In this document: positions 23,284 to 28,979 of the stretch, one piece after another
Position numbering within the stretch: position 1 is the stretch's first letter
Layout: each line of letters begins with the position of its first letter
DNA from: JAVKSM01 sp039583705
GTDB taxonomy: Bacteria > Actinomycetota > Actinomycetes > Mycobacteriales > Pseudonocardiaceae
NCBI GenBank assembly: GCA_039583705.1
Contig: JAVKSM010000026.1
Coordinates: 1 to 28,979, forward strand
Length of the DNA stretch: 28,979 nucleotides
Direction of reading: 5' to 3'
Notes under the pieces: model-generated
What the model was told of the DNA's origin: nothing
Database searches by the model: none
Seen by the model: only the letters and a program-made list of their open reading frames with translations
Position numbers and translations under genes: made by a program

Positions 23284-24431
23284 TGATCGGGCGACGAAGC
23301 GCGGTCGCCTCGCTCGCTGGATCCACGGCCGCGCTGCTCTCGGCGGCCCTGTGGCTGGCCCTCTCCGGCGGCCGCCTGCCGGGCGAGCACCCGCCGGGCG
23401 ACCCACGGCCCGGCAGCCCCCCGCCCCCGCCGGTGGTGGTGGCCTCGCTGCCGTTCTGGAACCTCTCCGACGGCACGTCCGTGGTGCTGGCCAACGGGGC
23501 CGACTTCACCGAGGTCTCGCCATGGGTGTACGGCATCTCCCCGAGCGGGCAGGTCGTCTCCCAGGTACCCCCCGACCAGGCCGCGGCGGCGCGCTCCGAC
23601 CTCGCCCGGCTGCGCGCCTCGGGGACGCCGCTGCTCCCGACGATCGCCAACGCCGTCGGCGGAGACTTCGCCTACGAGCCCGTGGCGCGGATCCTGCACG
23701 ACCCCGATCTGGTGCGGCGGCACGTGGCCGACATCGCCGACCTGGCGCGGCAGGAGGGCTACGCGGGGATCGACATCGATTACGAGGATCTGCACGCCGA
23801 CGACCGGCAGGCGTTCACCAGCTTCCTCCAGGCGCTTGGCGCGACCCTGCACGCCGAGCACAAGCTGCTGTCCGTCGCGCTGTTCGCCAAGACCACCGAC
23901 GCCGGCTACGATCAACGAAACGTCGCGCAGGACTACGCGGCTATCGGTCGGGTGGCCGACGAGGTGCGCCTGATGGCCTACGACTACCACTGGCCGGAAT
24001 CCGGACCGGGCCCGGTCGGCCCCGTCGGGTGGGTCCGCGACGTACTCCGTTACGCCGTCACCCAGATCCCCCCCGAAAAGATCATCCTTGGGGTGCCGTT
24101 GTCCGGCTACGACTGGGTCGACGGCCACGGCACGCCGGTGACCTGGCTGCAGTGCTTGCACCTGTCCAGGACCTTCCACGCGCCGGTGCGCTACGACACC
24201 ACCGCCCAGTCCCCGTGGTTGCGGTACGTCGACAGCACTGGTCGGCAGCACGAGGTGTGGTTCGAGAACGCGGAGAGCATGACCGCGAAGCTCGACGCGG
24301 TGCGGGGCACCGGGATCTGCGGGGTATACCTGTGGATGTTCGGCGGCGAGGACGGGCGGGTCTGGCCCGTGCTGCACACCGAACTGCCGGTGAGCGGCGC
24401 GTCCAAGGCGGACGGGTCGGCCACGCGATGA
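23283..24431 (+). CDS. GH18-like glycoside hydrolase, secreted or membrane-anchored
   Basis: 382 residues from ATG 23283. Residues about 5-30 are hydrophobic after a basic start, a signal peptide or anchor, followed by a Pro/Gly-rich spacer. The barrel carries the GH18 core YAGIDIDYED, with Asp164, Asp166 and catalytic acid Glu168, as well as VRLMAYDYHW and a late GVYLWMFGGEDG, the typical GH18 strands. It is most like the YaaH/YdhD branch that acts on GlcNAc-containing glycans. It lies between the epimerase and the processive synthase, with overlaps on both sides, so it is probably a polymer-trimming or release enzyme acting outside the membrane, as seen with hydrolases in PNAG and other synthase loci. 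Confidence 0.85.
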   Translation: MIGRRSAVASLAGSTAALLSAALWLALSGGRLPGEHPPGDPRPGSPPPPPVVVASLPFWNLSDGTSVVLANGADFTEVSPWVYGISPSGQVVSQVPPDQAAAARSDLARLRASGTPLLPTIANAVGGDFAYEPVARILHDPDLVRRHVADIADLARQEGYAGIDIDYEDLHADDRQAFTSFLQALGATLHAEHKLLSVALFAKTTDAGYDQRNVAQDYAAIGRVADEVRLMAYDYHWPESGPGPVGPVGWVRDVLRYAVTQIPPEKIILGVPLSGYDWVDGHGTPVTWLQCLHLSRTFHAPVRYDTTAQSPWLRYVDSTGRQHEVWFENAESMTAKLDAVRGTGICGVYLWMFGGEDGRVWPVLHTELPVSGASKADGSATR

Positions 24432-26026
24432 TGCCGGCATGGGTGATCGCGCTGCTCGTGGTGGGCGCCAACTTCACGGTGTGGGGCACCGTCGGAATGC
24501 TCCGGCTGCTCGACGAGCGCGTGTTCGCCCGGGGCGGTCCTGCCCTGGCGCCCAGCTCCGGCGACGCGGCGGCCTGGGCTGCCGGCGGGCCCGCCCCGTC
24601 CACCCGGCTGGGGGTCGGCGACGTGGCCGTGCTCATCGCCGCCCACAACGAGGAGACCGTGATCGGGGACAGCCTCCGCGCCATCGCGCGGCTGGTCCCG
24701 GCCGCCAACATCCACGTGGTGTCGGACGGTTCCACCGACCGGACGGTGGAACTGGCCGGAGGGGTCGGCGTGAACGTCATCGAGACCGCCACCAACGTGG
24801 GCAAGGCGGGCGCCCTGCAGGAGGCGATCCGCAGGTTCGGGCTCGTCAAGCGGTTCCGCGCCGTGCTGCTGCTGGACGCCGACACCCAGATCGACCCGAG
24901 ATACCTCACCGCTGCGTTGCCGCTCTTCGACGACCCGGCGGTGGTCGCGGTGGCGGGGTGTGTGCGGACCGACGTGGCCGCCAGCGGCCTGTCCCCGGTG
25001 GGCAAGGTCCTGATCTGCCACCGGGCCCGGATCTACGCGGTGACCCAGCGCCTGATGAAGTTCGGCCAGACCTGGCGTCGCTCCAACGCGACGCCCATCG
25101 TGCCCGGGTTCGCGAGCATGTACCGCACCGAGGCCCTGCCGTGGATCGAGGTGAACCCGCCGGGCCTGGTGATCGAGGACTTCAACATGACGTTCGAGGT
25201 GTACCGCAAGCGGCTCGGGAAGGTGGGGTTCACGCTGCGCGCGGTCGCGGTCACCCAGGATCCGGACAACCTGCGGGACTACGTCCGCCAGACCAAGCGG
25301 TGGTCGCTCGGGCTGTGGCAGACCGTGCGGCGACACCCGCCGCGGCCGAGCCTCTTCGGAGGCATGCTCAGCCTGCTCCTGCTCGAACTGGTCACGAGCA
25401 GCGCGATGCTCGTGATGCTCCCGCTGGTCCTGCTGGTCCTCCTGGCACCCCACCTCGACCCGGGCGTCCTCGGCTGGCCGGGGGTGGGCCCGCTGTGCGC
25501 CGCGGTCAGCACCCGGATGAACTTCCGGACGGTGCTGCTCGGGGTGGCCGTCCCGGACCTTTCGCTCACCTGCCTCGCCGCGCTCGTCGAGCGGCGGGTC
25601 CGGTTCCTGTACTGCGGGCTCTTCTTCCTCGTGCTGCGGATCCTCGACGCCGGCATCGCGTTGTACACCTTGCCGCTGGCCATGTTCGCGCGGTCGACCG
25701 GCCGCTGGACCAGCCCGGCCCGGCGCGGCGGTACGCAGGTCGAGGTCGGCACCGGGGCTCCGGTGAGCACCGCGGTTCCGGTCGGCACCGCGGCTGGGGT
25801 CAACGGCGCGGCTGGGGTCAGCGGCGCGGGCACGCAGCGGCCGTCGCCCCGGCCGAGGGAGGTCGCTGCCGTGGCAGCGGTGGGCGGTGCGGCACGTGAC
25901 GGACGACGGCAGCAGCCGTCACCCCGGCCGAGAGCGGCCGCGGGCGTGGCGGTGGCTGTTCCACCAGGTGATAACGGATGCCGAGAACAGCCGCCTCCAG
26001 CCGGGAGTGCACGCCCAGCTTGTTGA
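24428..26026 (+). CDS. processive GT2 polysaccharide synthase (BcsA/NodC/hyaluronan-synthase-like) with low-complexity tail
   Basis: 532 residues from ATG 24428 (ATGA overlap; ATG 24431 also possible). A first membrane helix (about 5-25), then GT2 motifs: LIAAHNEETVI, VSDGSTDRT, DAD at 150-152, ED at 250-251 (acceptor base) and QTKRW at 288-292. These are the D, DxD, ED, QxxRW signature of processive synthases. Two or more C-terminal helices follow (about 308-340 and 395-420). Such enzymes polymerise from UDP-sugars and extrude the chain. After about residue 427 comes a tail of about 105 residues rich in Gly, Ala, Val, Pro and Arg with repeated QxPSPRPR. The final 209 bp overlap the response regulator gene on the other strand, reaching its HTH-coding region. 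The tail may be dispensable. Confidence 0.87.
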   Translation: MMPAWVIALLVVGANFTVWGTVGMLRLLDERVFARGGPALAPSSGDAAAWAAGGPAPSTRLGVGDVAVLIAAHNEETVIGDSLRAIARLVPAANIHVVSDGSTDRTVELAGGVGVNVIETATNVGKAGALQEAIRRFGLVKRFRAVLLLDADTQIDPRYLTAALPLFDDPAVVAVAGCVRTDVAASGLSPVGKVLICHRARIYAVTQRLMKFGQTWRRSNATPIVPGFASMYRTEALPWIEVNPPGLVIEDFNMTFEVYRKRLGKVGFTLRAVAVTQDPDNLRDYVRQTKRWSLGLWQTVRRHPPRPSLFGGMLSLLLLELVTSSAMLVMLPLVLLVLLAPHLDPGVLGWPGVGPLCAAVSTRMNFRTVLLGVAVPDLSLTCLAALVERRVRFLYCGLFFLVLRILDAGIALYTLPLAMFARSTGRWTSPARRGGTQVEVGTGAPVSTAVPVGTAAGVNGAAGVSGAGTQRPSPRPREVAAVAAVGGAARDGRRQQPSPRPRAAAGVAVAVPPGDNGCREQPPPAGSARPAC

Positions 26027-26585
26027 GCACCGCTTGGACGTGGGTCCGCACCGTCACGGCGGACACGCCCAGCCGCTCGACCATCTCCTGGGTGGCCAGG
26101 CCTTCGACGAGCATGCCGAGGCACTGCCGCTCCCGGGGCGTCAGGTAGGCGGCCAGCCGCCGAGCGTGGGCCGCTTCCGGCGACGTCGGGCACACCCGCG
26201 TGGCGGGTGAATCGACCACGACCTCGCCCGCGGCGACCCGGCGGATGGCCTCGGCGAGCACCCTCACCCCGTGGGTCTTGTGGACATATCCCCGGGCGCC
26301 GGAGGCGAGGGCCTCGGTCACCACCTCGTGGTCCGGGTCGGCAGTGACCAGGACGACGCCGGTACTGGTCCCCAGCCGGCAGATCTCGCCGATCAGGTCC
26401 ATCGCGTCCCCCTCGGCGAAGTGCCGATCCAACAGGCAGACGGCGGGCCGGTGCCTGCGCACCGTGGGGACGACGGCGGCGAGAGTGGTGGCGACAGCAG
26501 CGACGGTGAAGCCGTGCTGTGTCAGCACCGTGTCGAGCGCCTCGACGAACACGGTGTGGTCGTCGGCGATCACCACGTCGGTCAT
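25818..26585 (-). CDS. NarL/LuxR-type response regulator
   Basis: 255 residues from ATG 26585 on the minus strand, overlapping the kinase stop (ATGA), so the two form a two-component pair. The receiver domain has ADDH (Asp8-Asp9), phospho-acceptor Asp53 (LLDRHF), Thr81 and Lys103. The LuxR HTH is at about 146-205, with LTPRERQCLGMLVEG and VSAVTVRTHVQAVLNKLGVHSRLE. After residue about 210 a Pro/Arg/Ala-rich tail of 45 residues continues to TGA 25818. This tail and part of the HTH are antisense to the synthase gene. The HTH is well conserved, so this gene is real. It is a probable regulator of the EPS operon that it converges on. Confidence 0.9.
   Translation of the reverse strand: MTDVVIADDHTVFVEALDTVLTQHGFTVAAVATTLAAVVPTVRRHRPAVCLLDRHFAEGDAMDLIGEICRLGTSTGVVLVTADPDHEVVTEALASGARGYVHKTHGVRVLAEAIRRVAAGEVVVDSPATRVCPTSPEAAHARRLAAYLTPRERQCLGMLVEGLATQEMVERLGVSAVTVRTHVQAVLNKLGVHSRLEAAVLGIRYHLVEQPPPRPRPLSAGVTAAAVVRHVPHRPPLPRQRPPSAGATAAACPRR
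25834..25932. repeat. 24-bp imperfect direct repeat, period 75
   Basis: Copies at 25834-25857 and 25909-25932 differ at two of 24 bases. The spacing is a multiple of three, so the duplication preserves frame in both the synthase tail (RPSPRPR/QPSPRPR) and the opposing regulator tail (RPPSAGATAAA/RPLSAGVTAAA). Confidence 0.75.
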
Positions 26586-27244
26586 TCCGCCTCCTGGCCG
26601 TTCTCGGGTCGCCTGACTTCACCAGACGACAGGGGGGTCGAGAACGCGAGCCACACCCTCGTGCCGCGCGGCTGCGCCGGATCGATGTGCACCGCGGCGC
26701 CGCAGGCCCGCGCCAGCCGGCGCACGATCGCCAGGCCCCGGGACCGCCAGCCGCGCGGACCCTGGCCGAATCCGGGACCGTCGTCGGTCACCGCGATGAC
26801 CAGGCCCGCCTCGTCGTCCCGGACGTCGACTTCCACATGGCCGTCGGGGCCGGCCGCCCGCACCGCGTTGCCGAGCAGGTTGGTCATGATCCGCCACAAC
26901 GTCGTCTCGTCGACGTCCAGCGTCACGGGCGGTCCGGGCCGCAGCATCACCGAGGTCGGTTCGGACAGCGCAGCGACCGCGACGAGCGGGCCGAGCAGCT
27001 CCCGGACCGCCACCGGCCTGGCCTCGGCCTCGGTTGCCAACCGGGTCAGCCGCAGCAGCCGGAACGTCTCCTGCGCCATCAGCTCGACGTGGTGCCGCGT
27101 CCGCGGTGAGAGGTCGCCGTCCCCGCGCACGGCTTCGACGAGCAGGGACAACGTGGCGAGCTCGTGGCCGACGTCGTGCAGCAGTCCGAGCAGGTGCACG
27201 TCGCCGCGTACGGGAGCCTCGCCCGACCCCGCTGCGGCAGACAC
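26582..27244 (-). CDS. soluble histidine kinase without a sensor domain
   Basis: 220 residues from GTG 27244 on the minus strand, with AGGGGT six bases upstream; a longer open frame from GTG 27331 has no ribosome site. The start is followed quickly by LLGLLHDVGHELATL, a dimerisation/phosphoacceptor helix of the HD type (His23 the likely site), then an HATPase domain with N-box TNLLGNAVRAAG and G1 box DDGPGFG, and a GTRVWLAF end. There is no membrane helix, PAS or GAF domain, so any signal must come through a partner protein. The stop overlaps the response regulator start, so the two are cotranslated. A dynamin-like GTPase gene lies upstream on the same strand after 196 bp. Confidence 0.85.
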   Translation of the reverse strand: MSAAAGSGEAPVRGDVHLLGLLHDVGHELATLSLLVEAVRGDGDLSPRTRHHVELMAQETFRLLRLTRLATEAEARPVAVRELLGPLVAVAALSEPTSVMLRPGPPVTLDVDETTLWRIMTNLLGNAVRAAGPDGHVEVDVRDDEAGLVIAVTDDGPGFGQGPRGWRSRGLAIVRRLARACGAAVHIDPAQPRGTRVWLAFSTPLSSGEVRRPENGQEAE

Positions 27245-27440
27245 GTCGGCACCCCTGTGTGGAAAAACGACCTGTGGAGACTGCGGCGAGGCCCGTTTCG
27301 AGCAGTCCCCTGCTTGGTCGGGACCTCTCACGCTGAGGATCGGCGATAGGCCATCCGGTGTTACCTCGTGACCGTCGCATCTTCAGGCAGTTTAACCCGT
27401 CGTAAAGTGACGTCAGGTGAATTTGCCCGGCCGAGCACCG
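27245..27440. promoter_or_regulatory. kinase/regulator promoter region with AT-rich pocket and TGACGTCA palindrome
   Basis: This 196-bp spacer lies between the GTPase stop and the kinase start. Around 27390-27415 it is markedly less GC-rich than its surroundings (TTTAACCCGTCGTAAAG) and ends in the 8-bp palindrome TGACGTCA at 27408-27415. A promoter for the kinase-regulator pair is plausible, but I see no confident -35/-10 pair. Confidence 0.45.
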
Positions 27441-28952
27441 CTACCGGGGAAGCCGGGCGAGCATGCCTTCGCAGCTACGGACGACCACCCGCGCGGCGTC
27501 CCGCCCGGTGCGGTCGAGCAGCGGGCTCTCGGCCCGCCGCTGCCAGCACCCGAGCGCGGCGAGCACCGCGGCACGCAGCTCGTCGGGCCCGGCATCGGAC
27601 GCCAGACCGAGGCGGTTGGGCGTTGCGGCCCCCAGCCCCCCGAGCAGCCGCTCGGCCTCGCCGACCGCATCGGGCGGCAGCACCACGTCCGGGGCCCGCA
27701 GCGCCGCGAGCAGGCGCAGCTCCCGGAACTCGTGTGCGCCGGCGGCGATCCGCTCGACCTCGCCGGCCAGCGGCACCGACCCGGGCCGCGGCTGCTCCCG
27801 CAGGGTCCGCTCCAGCAGCAGCAGCGCCGAGCGCGCCTTGAGCACGTCGCGCCGCTCGGTGAACTGGATGGCCAGCACCTCGCGCAGCTCGGCGAGCCCG
27901 CTGCGGCGCACCAGCTCCTCGGCGAGCTGCCCAGGGTCCCGCGTACCCTGCCGGATCAGCGTCGTCGCCATCCGTAGGCCGAACAGCCCGAAACGCTCCA
28001 GCAACGACACGCGCGCCTCGGCCGGCACGTCCGGGTGCGCCTCCGGGCGGCAGAAGCGGTCGGCGGACAGCAGCAGCGCGTCCAGCTCCGTCCGAGACGC
28101 CTGGGCGAGCGAGCACAGCGCGGCGAACTCGACCTGCCGCAGCGTGCGCGCGGTCTGGGCGAGCAGGCCCGCCACCGCCACCACCGTCTGGCACAGCCGG
28201 CGCAGCTTGGGGTCGGCGCGGTAGCGGCGGGCGACGGCTCGGGCCGACACCAGCGCGTCGAGCCGGCCGGCCCCGACCTCGTCGGCCCGGGAGAGCACCG
28301 CGACCGTGTTGACCATCGAAGGGCGGGCGCTGACCTGGTCGGTGAACGACTCGAGGAACCGCACGTCGGCGGCGTGCAGGTGGCGCATGAGGTAGATGAC
28401 GGCGTCGGCCTCGGACGGCCGGTCGTCGGGCGCGAGCAGCGCGGTGGCGCGGGCTGAGACCCGGGTCGAGAGCGACGCGACGCCCGGGGTGTCGATGAGC
28501 GTGGTGGCCCGCAGGCTGCGGGAGGGCCAGTCGACGAGCAGCCGCGCGACCTCGTCGGGGCGCTCGCCCTGCAGGTCGAACTCCAGCCGGCCGGCGGTGC
28601 GCGACAGCGGGAGCTGTCGCGGCGCCCCCCTCGTCGGCACCATCATCACCCGGGGGCTCGCGGCGTCGCGGTACCACGTGACGACCCGGGTGCACTCCCC
28701 CGCGTCCGTCGGGGCGATCTGCTCGCCGACCAGGGCGTTGAGCAGCGTCGACTTGCCGGCCTTGACCTTCCCGGCGACGGCAACCCGGAGCGGCTCGTCC
28801 AGCCGGTCGACCTGCTCGCGCAGTCGCTGCGCCACCTCCGGCACGTCACGGTAGGCCTCGACGGCCCGCCGCAGCACCGACCGCACCTCGGTCCGGATGC
28901 CCGGGGCAGGCCCAGGGCCGAGGTCGCGCTCCCCGCGAGCCGGCTCGCTCAC
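27441..28952 (-). CDS. dynamin-like GTPase
   Basis: 503 residues from GTG 28952 on the minus strand. The G-domain is near the N-terminus: P-loop AGKVKAGKST with Gly61, Gly66, Lys67, Ser68; a switch region with CTRVVTW; G3 DTPG at 154-157; G4 SRAD at 221-224. A long helical region follows (about 260-500), as in bacterial dynamin-like proteins such as the IniA/IniC and DynA/B families of actinobacteria, which bind or remodel membranes in stress tolerance and sporulation-type division. In actinomycetes such genes commonly occur in pairs; the upstream partner, if any, lies beyond the window edge. Bases beyond 28958 are a G run, so the region before the start cannot be trusted. Confidence 0.85.
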   Translation of the reverse strand: MSEPARGERDLGPGPAPGIRTEVRSVLRRAVEAYRDVPEVAQRLREQVDRLDEPLRVAVAGKVKAGKSTLLNALVGEQIAPTDAGECTRVVTWYRDAASPRVMMVPTRGAPRQLPLSRTAGRLEFDLQGERPDEVARLLVDWPSRSLRATTLIDTPGVASLSTRVSARATALLAPDDRPSEADAVIYLMRHLHAADVRFLESFTDQVSARPSMVNTVAVLSRADEVGAGRLDALVSARAVARRYRADPKLRRLCQTVVAVAGLLAQTARTLRQVEFAALCSLAQASRTELDALLLSADRFCRPEAHPDVPAEARVSLLERFGLFGLRMATTLIRQGTRDPGQLAEELVRRSGLAELREVLAIQFTERRDVLKARSALLLLERTLREQPRPGSVPLAGEVERIAAGAHEFRELRLLAALRAPDVVLPPDAVGEAERLLGGLGAATPNRLGLASDAGPDELRAAVLAALGCWQRRAESPLLDRTGRDAARVVVRSCEGMLARLPR

Positions 28953-28958
28953 GGGCGT

Positions 28959-28979
28959 GGGGGGGGGGGGGGGGGGGGG
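28959..28979. other. 21-base G homopolymer at the window end, probable sequencing artefact
   Basis: The window ends in 21 uninterrupted G. Two-colour sequencing instruments call absent signal as G, and such runs at contig ends are usual artefacts. It probably marks the contig end. Confidence 0.8.

Noticed and set aside
23133..24440. Minus-strand open frame opposite the GH18 gene
   Set aside because: No domain visible, whereas the plus strand has the full GH18 DxDxE strand and operon-style overlaps.

Overview
The window is very GC-rich DNA with tightly packed genes, many GTG starts and ATGA/GTGA stop-start overlaps. This is the style of a high-GC actinomycete; the sequence alone does not fix genus or species. 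Nearly all of it is an exopolysaccharide (EPS) or cell-surface polysaccharide locus. Position 28979 looks like a contig end, because the sequence runs into 21 consecutive G. A 100-N scaffold gap sits at 18098-18197. I saw no tRNA, rRNA, transposase or CRISPR array, and no gene-free stretch longer than about 300 bases.

Layout. (1) 1-4605, plus strand: the tail of an unidentified gene, a Wzx-type flippase fused to an aminoglycoside-phosphotransferase-like kinase domain, a NodB-type polysaccharide deacetylase and a secreted GH39-like glycosidase. Each junction overlaps by a few bases. (2) 4734-10039: a GT2 glycosyltransferase, a two-domain GT2 protein, a small membrane protein, a large polytopic membrane protein (possible polymerase or GT-C enzyme) and a tiny two-helix membrane protein. 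(3) 10124-12200: a small Cys/His protein, a phosphoesterase lipoprotein and a GH25 muramidase-like lipoprotein. (4) 12205-12882, minus strand: an orphan LuxR-type response regulator. (5) 13145-15296: a second deacetylase and a GT4 glycosyltransferase. (6) 15442-26026: a long chain of genes for a nucleotide-sugar dehydrogenase, an ATP-grasp ligase whose end is interrupted by the gap and a 27-bp repeat array, a flavin monooxygenase-like protein, a polyprenyl-phosphate sugar-1-phosphate transferase, a GT4, an NAD-dependent epimerase, a GH18-like hydrolase and a processive GT2 synthase. (7) 25818-28952, minus strand: a soluble histidine kinase and LuxR-type response regulator pair, preceded by a dynamin-like GTPase.

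How it may work together (inference). The phosphotransferase primes undecaprenyl phosphate, the GT2 and GT4 enzymes extend the unit, and the dehydrogenase and epimerase supply activated sugars, probably including an aminouronic acid. The flippase exports lipid-linked units. The deacetylases and GH18, GH25 and GH39-like enzymes trim the product or the wall it crosses. The ATP-grasp ligase and flavoprotein, placed between the dehydrogenase and the priming transferase, suggest an amino-acid or hydroxylated decoration of the polymer. Two LuxR-type regulators, and a palindrome plus five GTGAACCA repeats before the dehydrogenase, are the likely control elements.

Most unusual points: the flippase-kinase fusion; the IVAGGDSVP-coding repeat array that probably forms the C-terminus of the ATP-grasp protein and caused the assembly gap; the ATP-grasp/flavoprotein pair inside an EPS operon; the repeat and palindrome region at 15309-15431; and the antiparallel overlap of the synthase and response-regulator genes.
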